Source: Flavisolibacter longurius | GTDB lineage: Bacteria; Bacteroidota; Bacteroidia; Chitinophagales; Chitinophagaceae | Direction of reading: 5' to 3' | NCBI GenBank assembly: GCA_013327885.1 | Contig: JABUMY010000013.1 | Coordinates: 1 to 64,000 of the forward strand | DNA: 64,000 bases | Program-made: the position numbers and the translations under genes | The notes under the pieces: model-generated | What the model saw: the letters and a program-made list of their open reading frames with translations, nothing else | The model's database searches: none | Told to the model about the DNA's origin: nothing | Shown here: positions 17,700 through 26,589 of the stretch, one piece after another | Layout of the letters: the number at the start of each line of letters is the position of its first letter | Numbering within the stretch: the first letter of the stretch is position 1

Positions 17700-18914
17700 T
17701 TATTCTTCCTGCTTAAAATAAAACGTGCCGATGGCCAGCATGGTGCGCAGGGCGTGGAAGCAAAAAAACCGCCAGAGCTGGCGCAGCGAAAAAAGCCCGA
17801 AGTTGTAATCTTCTTCTTTGATGCGGACGCATTTGTCCCGGATAACCGCATCGATCTCTCCTTGCAGTTCGGCAGCCAGTTCTGCGTCCCTCACCAGCAG
17901 GTTCAGCTCCACGCTGGCCTGGGCACTCAGGTCATTGATGTTGTACGACCCCACGGTTAAGAAACGGCTGTCCACCACAGCTACTTTTGCATGCAGCACG
18001 GTGGGCTGGTATTCGTAAACCTCGATGCCGTTGCGAAACATCCAGTTGTACAGGTAACGTTCGGCGTGTTTGGTAAAAGCCACGTCCGATGTGCTGGCCA
18101 GGACCACTTTTACCGAAACGCCTCTTTTCACGGCCTTGCTTAACCGGTTTCGAAGCGAAAGTCCCGGGAGAAAATAGCTGCAGACGATGGTGATATCTTT
18201 TTTCGCTTCCTTAAAAAGTTTGTGGTAAGCAAAATAAATTTCGAGCTTGCGCCGCACCCAGTCGTTTTGCAGCACACGAACACCCACTGCGTCTTCTTTG
18301 GCGATGTAATCGAAAAGGTCGTGCAGCTTTTTGCGCAGCAGGTTTCGTTTGGTGCGGTCACGCTCCCAGATCTTGATGCAGATATCATAAAGCTCCAGCA
18401 CGGCATCGCCTTCTACCAGCAGCGCCATGTCGAGCCAGGCGGGCTGCCCGGGCAGGTCGTTGTAACGGTCGGCAATATTGCTTCCGCTAACCAGTGCTTT
18501 TTGGTGATCAACAACAAATACTTTGTGATGTAGCCTTCGGCCGAAATAAAAATCCGAACCCCGAAATAGAGGCTCGAAAAAGCGAAAGTGAACGCCGGCG
18601 CCTTCGAGCTTTTGAATAAATTCTTTAGAAAGGGTACGGGAAGCATAGCCATCGGCCATGACATAAACCGACACACCACGTTGGGCCGTTTCCATTAGTT
18701 TTTCTGCCAGCGCCGTACCAGTTTGGTCGGCCGAAAAAATATAGGTCTGCAGGTAAATGGAATGCCTGGCCTCATCGATAAGGCGGTGGAGGGCGTCAAA
18801 AAAAGGAGCGCCACCTTTTACAAGGGTCACTTTGTTTTTCTGGCTGAACTTATCACCCGTTCGGCCAGCCTGTATCCTGTTGAAAAAATTGGTTTCCATT
18901 TCTTGCTTAACCAA
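17700..18914 (-). CDS. Phospholipase D family / cardiolipin synthase-like protein
   Basis: 404 residues with two HKD motifs: H129-x-K131-x4-D136 in HHKVFVVD and H308-x-K310-x4-D315 in HAKVAVVD, each followed by a GS(N/Y)N segment. This is the cardiolipin synthase/ClsB arrangement, two PLD domains joined by a linker; members transfer phosphatidyl groups. It lacks the N-terminal membrane helices of ClsA, as ClsB-type enzymes do. The C-terminus has a short hydrophobic patch. A stand-alone gene. Confidence 0.88.
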   Translation of the reverse strand: MVKQEMETNFFNRIQAGRTGDKFSQKNKVTLVKGGAPFFDALHRLIDEARHSIYLQTYIFSADQTGTALAEKLMETAQRGVSVYVMADGYASRTLSKEFIQKLEGAGVHFRFFEPLFRGSDFYFGRRLHHKVFVVDHQKALVSGSNIADRYNDLPGQPAWLDMALLVEGDAVLELYDICIKIWERDRTKRNLLRKKLHDLFDYIAKEDAVGVRVLQNDWVRRKLEIYFAYHKLFKEAKKDITIVCSYFLPGLSLRNRLSKAVKRGVSVKVVLASTSDVAFTKHAERYLYNWMFRNGIEVYEYQPTVLHAKVAVVDSRFLTVGSYNINDLSAQASVELNLLVRDAELAAELQGEIDAVIRDKCVRIKEEDYNFGLFSLRQLWRFFCFHALRTMLAIGTFYFKQEE

Positions 18915-19057
18915 CAGGCAAATTAAGCGCTAGGGTTCAATCCTGCAATTTGGGGCGGTCCATTTCCGTTTCCTCACCGGTTTTACCCACACGGGCAAGG
19001 CAGCCTATGCTGGTCTATTATTTGAAAGTAACTTTAGGAAGCGTTAAATGAATCCTT

Positions 19058-19666
19058 ATGGCAAAATATAAAAGCGAAGATTTGCTCAATGACCTGATTG
19101 CCGATGTGAACAGGATAAAAGAATCGGCCTCCTTTTTCCAGTCCTCCGATCGTAACAAACTGGCTTACAGTCCCGACAAAGCAAAATGGAGCGTAGTGCA
19201 GATACTGGAGCACCTGAATGCATACAACCGGTATTATCTGCCGCGAATGGAGAAAGAACTGGCGGTTACCTCGCAGGGACACAGCGCCTGGTTTGACTCG
19301 GGCTTTTGGGGTGAGAAGTTTACAAAAATGATGAAGCCTTCCAATGTGTACCAGGTAAAGAACAAAATGAAGGCGATGAAGGCCTACACCTTTAGCAACA
19401 ACCTGAATATAGACACGGTGCTGAAAGAGTTTATCGGGCACCAGGACAAACTGTTGCAGTTGCTGGAACTGGCCAAAACCCGCGACCTGAATACTATCCG
19501 TATTGCTACTACGCTTACCAACTTGGTGAAGCTGAAGATCGGCGATATGTTCCGCTTTCTGATTGCGCATGAGCAGCGCCACATGATACAGGCCCGCAAC
19601 ATGCTGAAAGAAGTCGGTATCACCACCGAAAAATTCCCGGTGATCCTGCAGGCGGTACCGCGATAA
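19058..19666 (+). CDS. DinB-like four-helix protein
   Basis: 202 residues with the DinB/YfiT helical bundle pattern: WSVVQILEHLNAYNRYYLPRM near 47-67 carries the first metal His and AHEQRHMIQARN near 171-182 the others. The family is metal-binding and acts as thiol-dependent transferase in some members (family knowledge); substrate here unknown. The upstream ATG at 19046 is out of frame and short, so 19058 is the start. Ends 4 bp before the rimM stop on the other strand. Confidence 0.85.
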   Translation: MAKYKSEDLLNDLIADVNRIKESASFFQSSDRNKLAYSPDKAKWSVVQILEHLNAYNRYYLPRMEKELAVTSQGHSAWFDSGFWGEKFTKMMKPSNVYQVKNKMKAMKAYTFSNNLNIDTVLKEFIGHQDKLLQLLELAKTRDLNTIRIATTLTNLVKLKIGDMFRFLIAHEQRHMIQARNMLKEVGITTEKFPVILQAVPR

Positions 19667-19669
19667 ACC

Positions 19670-20185
19670 TTATTGATAAATTTGGAGTAAACCCTCGGGC
19701 AGTTGAACAATCACCTGCCCCTTTTTTTTGTCTATCCGTACAATGGTTTCTTCGTGCAGGGGAATCAGGGCTTCCTTGCCATTGAGGTCGATGCGGCAAA
19801 GCACCTGGTGCGGCTGTTCGATCACTTCGAGGATCTTTCCCAGTATTTTGTCTTCTTCCACAATTTCGTACCCCAAAAAAGAAATGGGAGCGGATTTGGA
19901 GGAGAACTTTTTGAAATCAGCTTCGGGTAGCCATACCTGTTTTTGGGTGAGCTTATTGGCCTGTTCGCGGGTATTGATGCCCTCCAGCTTGATGTAAATC
20001 TCGTCCTCGGTCTTGATCTTGGTGCTTTCAATAAACCAGGGAAGAAAGCTTTCTTTTTTTTCTTCAACAAACAGGGCGGCAAGTCCTTTGAGGGAGGTTT
20101 TTTTGCCTAGGGTATGCTTTAGCACGATCTCGCCTTTCAGTCCGAAAGTGGTCACAAATTTTCCAATGTTGAAGTACTCTGTCAT
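19670..20185 (-). CDS. rimM: Ribosome maturation factor RimM
   Basis: 171 residues, usual size. N-terminal RimM beta-barrel starting YFNIGKFVTTFGLKGEIVLKH and a C-terminal PRC-barrel (VLCRIDLNGKEALIPLHEETIVRID). Binds S19 and helps mature the 30S head. In many bacteria rimM follows rpsP on the same strand; here the two are divergent, 276 bp apart, each with its own -7 box. Confidence 0.92.
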   Translation of the reverse strand: MTEYFNIGKFVTTFGLKGEIVLKHTLGKKTSLKGLAALFVEEKKESFLPWFIESTKIKTEDEIYIKLEGINTREQANKLTQKQVWLPEADFKKFSSKSAPISFLGYEIVEEDKILGKILEVIEQPHQVLCRIDLNGKEALIPLHEETIVRIDKKKGQVIVQLPEGLLQIYQ

Positions 20186-20198
20186 AATTTGATGGCGG

Positions 20199-20206
20199 CA
20201 AAGATA
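20199..20206 (-). promoter_or_regulatory. -7 box TATCTTTG for rimM
   Basis: Perfect TAnnTTTG on the minus strand, its end 13 bp before the rimM ATG, predicting a leader of only a few bases. No clear -33 box. Confidence 0.5.
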
Positions 20207-20407
20207 AGGCCGGGCACCATGGCAGCCGGCTTTCCGGTGCAGACCACCGTTGTTTGTAAGCTTACAATTGAAATTCCAACAGGCTATTTCTGCTGATTCA
20301 GCGCATGAAAACCACCCGGCTTGACCCCTGACAGGGCCTGTAGCACCGCTTATCCCGCTTAAAAAACTTTATCATCTCTTTTTGTTTGATATTTTAGCGG
20401 CAACACT

Positions 20408-20415
20408 TAGATTTG
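20408..20415 (+). promoter_or_regulatory. -7 box TAGATTTG for rpsP
   Basis: Perfect TAnnTTTG, 46 bp before the rpsP start codon. TTTG strings lie at 20391-20398, closer than the usual 19-20 bp spacer, so the -33 element is uncertain. Confidence 0.5.
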
Positions 20416-20461
20416 CACACTTAAATTTTATTGTTTCACCGCATTTAAATTTCTATTTAAG

Positions 20462-20911
20462 ATGCCAGTTAAAATCCGGTTACAAAGACACGGGTCTAAA
20501 AAGAGACCCTTCTACTTCATCGTTGTTGCTGATGCGAGAGCTCCCCGCGATGGTAAGTTCATTCAGAAATTAGGTACCTACAACCCCCAAACGCAGCCTG
20601 CCACCATTCAGTTGGATCGTCAGCGTGCACTGGACTGGTTAGGCAAAGGCGCCCAACCTACGGACACCGTTCGGAAGATTTTATCGTACAAAGGCGTGTT
20701 GTACCTGAAGCACCTGCTTCGTGGTGTAACACTGGGCTTGTTTGACGAAGCAACGGCAATGACGAAATTCCAGACATGGCATACTGAGCATGAAGCGCAG
20801 ATTCGTCGTCGTCAGGATGAAGCTCAACGGGAAAGAAGAGCCAGAAGAAACCCTGCTTACCAGCGCCGCGACAGAAGACCGGCCCCAGGTGGTGCGGAAT
20901 CCGAAGGATAA
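20462..20911 (+). CDS. rpsP: 30S ribosomal protein S16
   Basis: 149 residues. The first 80 are canonical S16 ([20 protein letters not shown], then [13 protein letters not shown]). The rest is an Arg/Glu-rich extension ([20 protein letters not shown]) not present in the E. coli protein. Extended S16 proteins are usual in Bacteroidetes (general knowledge). A strong terminator follows at once, so the gene is transcribed without trmD or rplS. Confidence 0.95.
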   Translation: MPVKIRLQRHGSKKRPFYFIVVADARAPRDGKFIQKLGTYNPQTQPATIQLDRQRALDWLGKGAQPTDTVRKILSYKGVLYLKHLLRGVTLGLFDEATAMTKFQTWHTEHEAQIRRRQDEAQRERRARRNPAYQRRDRRPAPGGAESEG

Positions 20912-20940
20912 TTCATCATCCGAGACCTTCAATTTTTTTA

Positions 20941-20972
20941 AGTCCTCCGCCTTTGGCGGGGGACTTTTTTTT
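20941..20972 (+). terminator. rpsP terminator
   Basis: GTCCTCCGCC-TTTG-GGCGGGGGAC stem (one G-T pair) and an eight-T run, 30 bp after the rpsP stop. The inverted-repeat element starts right after the T-run. Confidence 0.85.
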
Positions 20973-21251
20973 GGCCCCCTGTCCCCCGGTGGGGGCACTT
21001 AGGCCGTTGTTTCTTTTTCTCTGCAACATTTCCTACAGCAAAATGATTTTTATTGCTGCATAGAATTACCAGCCGCACAAGTGTGCGACGCAACGTATGC
21101 CAAATAGCAGTACTTCCGCTTAGTACATAAAAAAGAAAAACGCCTGTTGTTGAAACAGGCATTTTTTATTGTAAGAAAAGTATTACTTAAAGAAAGACTG
21201 AAAAAGAAAGATGGCATCGACCTAAGTGCCCCCACCGGGGGACAGGGGGCC
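20973..21251. mobile_element. TIR element copy 1 (279 bp, MITE-like)
   Basis: Perfect 31-bp terminal inverted repeats (20973-21003 and 21221-21251), starting GGCCCCCTGTCCCCCGG. The interior has a core (about 21061-21120, with GTGTGCGACGCAAC) and a terminator-like hairpin GCCTGTT/AACAGGC + T-run (21142-21168). No coding capacity. The right end stops one base before the ffh stop codon. Related copies: 28882-29155 and 31805-32179; core alone at 49148-49200. No target duplication seen. Confidence 0.8.
21142..21168. terminator. Terminator hairpin inside TIR element copy 1
   Basis: GCCTGTT (21142-21148), AACAGGC (21154-21160), then ATTTTTTATT; preceded by A-rich sequence, so it can act on both strands, including ffh readthrough. 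Confidence 0.65.
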
Positions 21252-21252
21252 A

Positions 21253-22584
21253 TTACCTTTTCATTCCCGGCATGCCTGGCATCATGCGGCCCATCGGCAT
21301 CTTGTTCATCATCTTCATCATTTCCCGCATTTGTTCAAACTGCTTCATAAAGGCATTCACTTCGCTAATGTCTTTACCACTGCCCTTGGCAATGCGCTTA
21401 CGGCGGCTGCTGTCGATCTCATCGGGATTGGCCCGCTCGAAAGGCGTCATGGAATTGATGATGGCTTCCACGCCTTTAAAAGCGTCGTCGCTGATGTCGA
21501 TGTCTTTCATTGCCTTGCCTACGCCAGGGATCATGGCCATCAGGTCCTTCAGGTTACCCATGCGCTTGATCTGCTCCAGTTGCTGCTTAAAATCGGCAAA
21601 GTCAAACTGGTTCTTGCGGATCTTTTTTTCCAGCTTTTTGGCCTGTTCTTCGTCAAACTGGGCCTGTGCTTTTTCTACAAGGGTTGTAATGTCACCCATG
21701 CCCAGTATACGCTGTGCCATCCGCTCGGGATAAAACACATCCAGCGTATCCATTTTTTCGCCGCTGCTGATAAACTTAATGGGTTTGTCAACCGTGTATT
21801 TAATGGAAAGCGCCGCACCACCACGGGTGTCGCCGTCTAATTTGGTGAGAACAACACCGCTAAAGTCAAGGCGGTCGTTAAAGGCCTTGGCCGTGTTCAC
21901 GGCATCCTGGCCGGTCATGCTGTCCACCACAAACAGGATCTCGTTGGGGTTAACAGCCGACTTGATGTTGGCCACTTCGGTCATCATTGCCTCGTCAATG
22001 GCCAGGCGGCCTGCCGTATCAATGATCACAACATTCTTGTTTTTGCTGCGGGCATCGCGAATGGCATTTTGTGCAATCTCCACAGGGTTTTTGTTCTCCA
22101 GTTCCACGTGCACATCCACCCCGATCTGCTCACCGAGCACCCGTAACTGCTCCATAGCTGCAGGGCGGTAAACGTCGGCCGCAACCAGGATAGGAGAGAG
22201 CTTTTTTTGCTTTTTAAGGTAGGCCGCCAGCTTGGCGCTAAAGGTGGTTTTACCCGAACCTTGCAAACCGGCAATAAGGATAACGGCCGGTGCACCTTTG
22301 GCATTAAAATCGGCAGCTTCGTTGCCCATCAGCTCTACCAGTTCGTCTTTCACGATCTTCACCATCAACTGACTGGGAGAGATGGCGTTGATCACTTTTT
22401 CACCGGTGGCCTTGTCCTTTACCTTGTCGGTAAATTCCTTGGCAATTTTATAGTTCACGTCGGCATCTACCAGGGCACGGCGAATTTCCTTTACCGTGGT
22501 GGCAACGTTCAATTCGGTAATACGGCCTTCGCCTTTGAGGCCTTTAAAGGCCGACTCGAGACGGTCACTTAAACTTTCAAACAT
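21253..22584 (-). CDS. ffh: Signal recognition particle protein Ffh
   Basis: 443 residues. N domain (1-85), GTPase with P-loop GLQGSGKTT (106-114), DTAGR (189-193) and TKLDGD (247-252), and a Met-rich M domain ending MPMGRMMPGMPGMKR. Binds signal peptides and 4.5S RNA and docks with FtsY for cotranslational membrane insertion. Stand-alone gene with a ~65-base leader and its own promoter; its stop codon abuts TIR element copy 1. Confidence 0.97.
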   Translation of the reverse strand: MFESLSDRLESAFKGLKGEGRITELNVATTVKEIRRALVDADVNYKIAKEFTDKVKDKATGEKVINAISPSQLMVKIVKDELVELMGNEAADFNAKGAPAVILIAGLQGSGKTTFSAKLAAYLKKQKKLSPILVAADVYRPAAMEQLRVLGEQIGVDVHVELENKNPVEIAQNAIRDARSKNKNVVIIDTAGRLAIDEAMMTEVANIKSAVNPNEILFVVDSMTGQDAVNTAKAFNDRLDFSGVVLTKLDGDTRGGAALSIKYTVDKPIKFISSGEKMDTLDVFYPERMAQRILGMGDITTLVEKAQAQFDEEQAKKLEKKIRKNQFDFADFKQQLEQIKRMGNLKDLMAMIPGVGKAMKDIDISDDAFKGVEAIINSMTPFERANPDEIDSSRRKRIAKGSGKDISEVNAFMKQFEQMREMMKMMNKMPMGRMMPGMPGMKR

Positions 22585-22649
22585 AAATCACAGATTTCTA
22601 GTCGCTATTAAGATAAAAACCAACGAATAGCCGTTGGAAAAAATCTGCG

Positions 22650-22680
22650 CAAAGATACAGCGTGTCCGGTACTACGGAAA
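22650..22680 (-). promoter_or_regulatory. ffh promoter
   Basis: Minus strand: TTTC (22677-22680), 19-base spacer, then TATCTTTG (22650-22657), a perfect TAnnTTTG with a near-consensus -33 box. Predicted start about 60 bases before the ffh ATG. Confidence 0.6.
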
Positions 22681-22790
22681 CAGAATAAAAAAGTGCCATG
22701 TGTAGTGGTTGTGCAGTTTTCACGAGTCTTGGGAGGTATAGTTTATTATACGTGGCAAGTCTCTTTTCACTATAGGTATAGACATGCAAT

Positions 22791-22826
22791 AAAAAAGAGT
22801 GAACAAATCTGTTCACTCTTTTAATT
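22791..22826. terminator. Terminator of sigma factor gene
   Basis: GAGTGAACA/TGTTCACTC perfect 9-bp stem with an AATC loop; A-run on one side and TTTTAATT on the other. It ends minus-strand transcription 39 bp after the sigma gene. Confidence 0.8.
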
Positions 22827-22864
22827 AAGTAAGGCAAAATTTGAGGATGGCTGTTGTGTAAAGT

Positions 22865-23734
22865 TTAGGCGCCTAAATAACTCCTTAATAAGTCACTTTT
22901 CTGGTGGCTTCTCAGTTTCAGGATGGCCTTGTCTTTTATCTGGCGTACTCTTTCCCGGGTAAGGTTAAAGCGTTCGCCGATGTCTTCCAGGCTCAGGGGA
23001 TGATCCACCCCAATGCCAAAGAAATAACAGATCACGTCTTTTTGTCTTTCGGTAAGCGTTTGCAGCGAACGGTCGATTTCGGTTTTCAGCGACTCGTTGT
23101 AGATCAGTACTCCATCGGTCTTTTCGGCGTTTTTGTTTTCCAGCACATCGTACAGTGTGCTTTCTTCTCCTTCCGAAAGGGGGGTGTCCATGCTGAGGTG
23201 ACGGGCATTGATACCAAGAGAAGATTCTACTTCATCCAGGTCCATTCCCAGCAATTCAGCCAGTTCTTCCGGCGAGGGTTCCCGCTCAAATTCCTGCTCC
23301 AGTTGCGAAAAGGCCTTGTGAATGCGGTTCGTTAATCCCACTTTATTCAGTGGTAAGCGAACGATCCGGGCTTGTTCGGCAATGGCCTGCAGAATAGACT
23401 GACGAATCCACCATACGGCGTAAGAAATGAATTTGAAACCTTTGGTTTCGTCGAAGCGTTGTGCGGCTTTGATGAGTCCGAGGTTGCCTTCGTTGATCAG
23501 GTCCGGCAGGGAGAGCCCCTGGTTTTGGTACTGCTTGGCAACGGATACCACGAAGCGCAGGTTGGCTTTTGTCAGCCGGTCCAGTGCACGTTGGTCGCCT
23601 TGTTTGATGAGTGTTGCTAAGCGGACTTCTTCTTCGGGAGTAATGAGTTCGACCTTGCCGATCTCCTGGAGGTACTTTTCGAGGCTTTGAGATTCACGAT
23701 TGGTAATAGATTTCGTGATCTTTAATTGACGCAT
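22865..23734 (-). CDS. rpoD: Primary RNA polymerase sigma factor (RpoD/SigA)
   Basis: About 290 residues, the short primary sigma factor of Bacteroidetes, without region 1.1. Region 2 includes [19 protein letters not shown] and [13 protein letters not shown]; region 4 has [20 protein letters not shown] with the helix-turn-helix. It directs RNA polymerase to TTTG/TAnnTTTG promoters. I use the second Met ([15 protein letters not shown]), the start typical for this family; an in-frame ATG two codons upstream is possible. Confidence 0.95.
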   Translation of the reverse strand: MRQLKITKSITNRESQSLEKYLQEIGKVELITPEEEVRLATLIKQGDQRALDRLTKANLRFVVSVAKQYQNQGLSLPDLINEGNLGLIKAAQRFDETKGFKFISYAVWWIRQSILQAIAEQARIVRLPLNKVGLTNRIHKAFSQLEQEFEREPSPEELAELLGMDLDEVESSLGINARHLSMDTPLSEGEESTLYDVLENKNAEKTDGVLIYNESLKTEIDRSLQTLTERQKDVICYFFGIGVDHPLSLEDIGERFNLTRERVRQIKDKAILKLRSHQKSDLLRSYLGA

Positions 23735-23811
23735 GCTCATAGGATTGATTTTGATTGGTTATTTCAAGATTGATGTTTTACGTTTTGGTTAGATAACATC
23801 CCAAAATACCG

Positions 23812-23832
23812 ATCACAGTTCTGGTACACAAA
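23812..23832 (-). promoter_or_regulatory. Possible sigma gene promoter (weak)
   Basis: Minus strand: TTTG (23829-23832), then after about 10 bases GTATTTTG-like sequence at 23812-23818. The -7 box is one base off the TAnnTTTG consensus and the spacer is shorter than normal, so this is a weak call. Confidence 0.2.
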
Positions 23833-23939
23833 GCAATTGATTTTGGTTTTGCAATATCCAAATTAGGGAATAAAACTATATGAAAAATTTTTTTTAGAAA
23901 AATTTCGATTAAGGCTTTTGAAAATTGTCGGAAAAATAT

Positions 23940-23969
23940 TTTGACGGTTGCACTATTTTACTATTATTG
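23940..23969 (+). promoter_or_regulatory. Promoter of START-like gene
   Basis: TTTG (23940-23943), 18-base spacer, TATTATTG (23962-23969, one mismatch to TAnnTTTG). Predicted leader about 20-25 bases before the ATG at 23998. Confidence 0.5.
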
Positions 23970-23997
23970 CAGCCCTTGACGGTAGTAAATCCCCAGC

Positions 23998-24378
23998 ATG
24001 AGTAAAAAACAATTATACACGTTAGAGTACCCGGTGCGTTGTTCGCCTACTATCTTATATGACTTCCTTGCAAACCCCTCGGGCCTGCAGGAATGGTTTG
24101 CTGATAAGGTGGATGAACGCGATGGGGTGTTCTATTTCTCGTGGAATGGATCGGAAGAAGAAGCAGAAGTACTGGAAAAAGAAGATGATAAATTTATTCG
24201 CTTTCACTGGAGCCATGCGCCAACCGATGAATATTTTGAATTCAAGATCGAAAAATCAGAGGTCACCAATCAAACAATCCTGGTGATTAAAGATTTCGCC
24301 GAAAAGCGGGATATCAAAGACCAAAGCATGCTTTGGGATCACCAGGTGAAAGACCTTTTTCACCGTTTAGGTAACTAA
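23998..24378 (+). CDS. START-like (SRPBCC fold) domain protein
   Basis: 126 residues starting MSKKQLYTLEYPVRCSPTILYDFLANPSGLQEWFAD, the beginning of a helix-grip START/AHSA1-like domain found as a stand-alone protein in Bacteroidetes. It probably binds a hydrophobic ligand (fold knowledge); ligand unknown. Its 3' end overlaps the convergent 195-aa gene by 12 bp. Confidence 0.8.
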   Translation: MSKKQLYTLEYPVRCSPTILYDFLANPSGLQEWFADKVDERDGVFYFSWNGSEEEAEVLEKEDDKFIRFHWSHAPTDEYFEFKIEKSEVTNQTILVIKDFAEKRDIKDQSMLWDHQVKDLFHRLGN

Positions 24379-24954
24379 TCCTGCCAGGTAAAGCCACGAG
24401 CTTTCCAAATAATTTGCTGCCGCATCCCACTCAGAAAGGGACCATCGGGCAGCAATTTTTATATGGAACTGTTGCACCAGTATTTCCCTGAAGTCTTCTT
24501 TGCCAAGCGAATTAATGGCGCGGTAGTTTTCCGGATCAAAATGATGTTGCCAGGGATCGGTGTGGATGCCAACGAAATAATTCTTTGCCGCAAGGGAAGG
24601 ATGGGCTGCCAGCAATTTTTCCTTTGCCTGTTCTTTGTACGTTCCTGCTACCTGCAGCGTGCTGCTGAAAAAATGGCCCCACCAAAACATGCTGCGGATA
24701 AACAGGAGGTTCTGGCCGCCCGAGATGCGGGGATAGTCCAGCACCACGTAGGGAAGCCCGAGGTAGTTTTCGCCTTTGGAAATTTTGGGTGAGGGTGTGG
24801 GTGGTAACCCAGCCTTAAGCGACTCGACCCGCTCCTGCAATTCCCCAAGCAACAAAACTGTTTTTTGAATGATACTATTTTTTGTTAAGATGATCTCCGC
24901 ATTGCCAACCAACGCTGCCTCCGAAGGGGAAAGCCTTATTTTTGAACCTTGCAT
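24367..24954 (-). CDS. Hypothetical 195-aa protein with inserted Pro-rich repeat peptide
   Basis: Soluble protein of unknown family; conserved-looking parts are the N-terminal helices (1-48) and GLPYVVLDYPRISG...RSMFWWGHFF (66-93). Residues about 50-64 (LPPTPSPKISKGENY) look unlike the rest. They read like the peptide encoded by a common Bacteroidetes palindromic repeat, so a repeat may have inserted in frame. Divergent from the LptF/LptG gene (16 bp). Confidence 0.75.
   Translation of the reverse strand: MQGSKIRLSPSEAALVGNAEIILTKNSIIQKTVLLLGELQERVESLKAGLPPTPSPKISKGENYLGLPYVVLDYPRISGGQNLLFIRSMFWWGHFFSSTLQVAGTYKEQAKEKLLAAHPSLAAKNYFVGIHTDPWQHHFDPENYRAINSLGKEDFREILVQQFHIKIAARWSLSEWDAAANYLESSWLYLAGLVT
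24937..24944 (+). promoter_or_regulatory. -7 box TATTTTTG for permease gene
   Basis: Perfect TAnnTTTG, 27 bp before the GTG start of the LptF/LptG-like gene. It lies inside the 5' end of the divergent 195-aa gene. Confidence 0.45.
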
Positions 24955-24970
24955 TTGCTAAAGGTAACCT

Positions 24971-26413
24971 GTGATTAAAAAATTAGACTTACTGGTCATA
25001 AAAGCCTTTGTTGGCCCCTTCATTGCCACCTTTTTTATTACCCTGCTGGTGCTGGTGATGCAGTTCTTTTGGCTGTACATCGACGATTTTGTGGGCAAAG
25101 GACTGGGCGTTGGCCTGATCATGGAGTTTATCGGTTACCAAAGCACGTCACTGGTGCCGCTTGCACTGCCGCTGGCTGTGTTGCTTTCTTCGCTGATGAC
25201 CTTTGGTAACCTGGGAGAGAGTTACGAACTGGTGGCCATCAAATCGGCCGGCATTTCACTACTACGTTTTATGCAGCCCCTGTTTTTCATGAGCATCTTT
25301 ATCAGTGGGCTGGCCTTTCTTTTTTCCAATTACGTTATCCCGGTTTCCAACCTCAAAAGCCGAACCATGCTAACGGACATCGTTTATGCCAAGCCGGCTT
25401 TCGACCTGAAGGAAGGTGTGTTCTACGACAAGATCCCGGGCTTCTCCATCAAGATCGGGAAAAAAGAAAAGAACGACAGCGTTATCCGAGACATTATCAT
25501 TTACGAACAAAAGGATTACCTGCAGGATAATTTTATCGTGGCCTCCGATGGCATCATGCGTATTGCCGATAACAAGCAGGACCTGGAGTTTCACTTGAAG
25601 AACGGCTGGCGATACGAAGAGCGGGGCATGTCAGGTTCGCCAACGGAGTACATTCGCTTGGGCTTTAAAGAATACCGCAAAAGTTTTGACTTAAGCTCGT
25701 TTGGCTTACAGCAGCGCACGGCCGACAGCGTAAATAAGAACAATGCACGGATGCTCAGCATGCGCCAGTTAAATACGTCGATCGATTCGATAGAAAAGGT
25801 AAATGCCGGCATCAACGACAGGGTCAAGCGGGATGTGTATTCATTGGTGCCCGCTGTAAACAACATGGACAGCAACTGGAAGGACAAGGCGGTAAAGGTG
25901 AAGAAGAAATCCCTGGATGATTTTATTCCCGACAGTCTTGCGGCACAGATCGACCAGCGTGTCCTGAGTAAAATAGAAAGCCTGCGCTCAGCAAGCGAAT
26001 CGAGCCTGTTGCTTTACAAAGACCAGGCACGAACGCTGCGGCTTTACGAGATCGAATGGCACAAAAAACTGACGCTTTCCCTGGCCTGCGTGGTGATGTT
26101 TCTTATTGGCGCACCGCTGGGCTCCATTATCCGCAAAGGCGGACTGGGAACACCGCTGGTCTTTGCCATCGGCTTTTTTATGGTGTATTATTTCAGCAGC
26201 ACCTCCGGTGAAAAATTTGCCAAGGAAGGCTCGTGGAGCATGATCACAGGCATGTGGTTTTCGTTTATAATCCTGATACCTGTTGGCATCTTTCTTATTT
26301 ATAAAGCCATGAACGATTCGCAGGTATTCAACAAGGATTTTTACAAACGCTGGATACGCAAGCTGCAATTGTTGCTTGGCACATATGGCATAAGTGCAGA
26401 GGCCGGGAAGTGA
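24971..26413 (+). CDS. LptF/LptG family permease (YjgP/YjgQ)
   Basis: 480 residues. N-terminal membrane helices (about 10-36, 57-78, 100-121), a large periplasmic domain (about 130-350) and three C-terminal helices (about 365-440). This is the LptF/LptG layout, the inner-membrane part of the LPS exporter LptB2FGC. Bacteroidetes proteins have a longer insert than E. coli ones (residues 230-340 here). The start is GTG: the conserved MIKKLDLLVIKAFVGPF begins there. No lptB or lptC nearby. Confidence 0.88.
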   Translation: MIKKLDLLVIKAFVGPFIATFFITLLVLVMQFFWLYIDDFVGKGLGVGLIMEFIGYQSTSLVPLALPLAVLLSSLMTFGNLGESYELVAIKSAGISLLRFMQPLFFMSIFISGLAFLFSNYVIPVSNLKSRTMLTDIVYAKPAFDLKEGVFYDKIPGFSIKIGKKEKNDSVIRDIIIYEQKDYLQDNFIVASDGIMRIADNKQDLEFHLKNGWRYEERGMSGSPTEYIRLGFKEYRKSFDLSSFGLQQRTADSVNKNNARMLSMRQLNTSIDSIEKVNAGINDRVKRDVYSLVPAVNNMDSNWKDKAVKVKKKSLDDFIPDSLAAQIDQRVLSKIESLRSASESSLLLYKDQARTLRLYEIEWHKKLTLSLACVVMFLIGAPLGSIIRKGGLGTPLVFAIGFFMVYYFSSTSGEKFAKEGSWSMITGMWFSFIILIPVGIFLIYKAMNDSQVFNKDFYKRWIRKLQLLLGTYGISAEAGK

Positions 26414-26589
26414 GATTTTTCATTTCCTGATGAAATAAGTTACACCTGTTCTTAGGGAAGTAGCCTTGGAAAATTGCTTCGATAAAGTTGAAAGCAGGCC
26501 ACTAATGCGAAACAATTTCTTCCCACCTTTGCGCAGCATCTGGTATCATTTTTACCTACAGTCTTTTACGATCCCTAAAGCAGAACAGT

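Noticed and set aside
20973-21251. Target site duplication around the TIR elements
   Set aside because: I compared the flanks of all three copies and found no convincing direct repeat, so transposition is inferred only from the shared ends.
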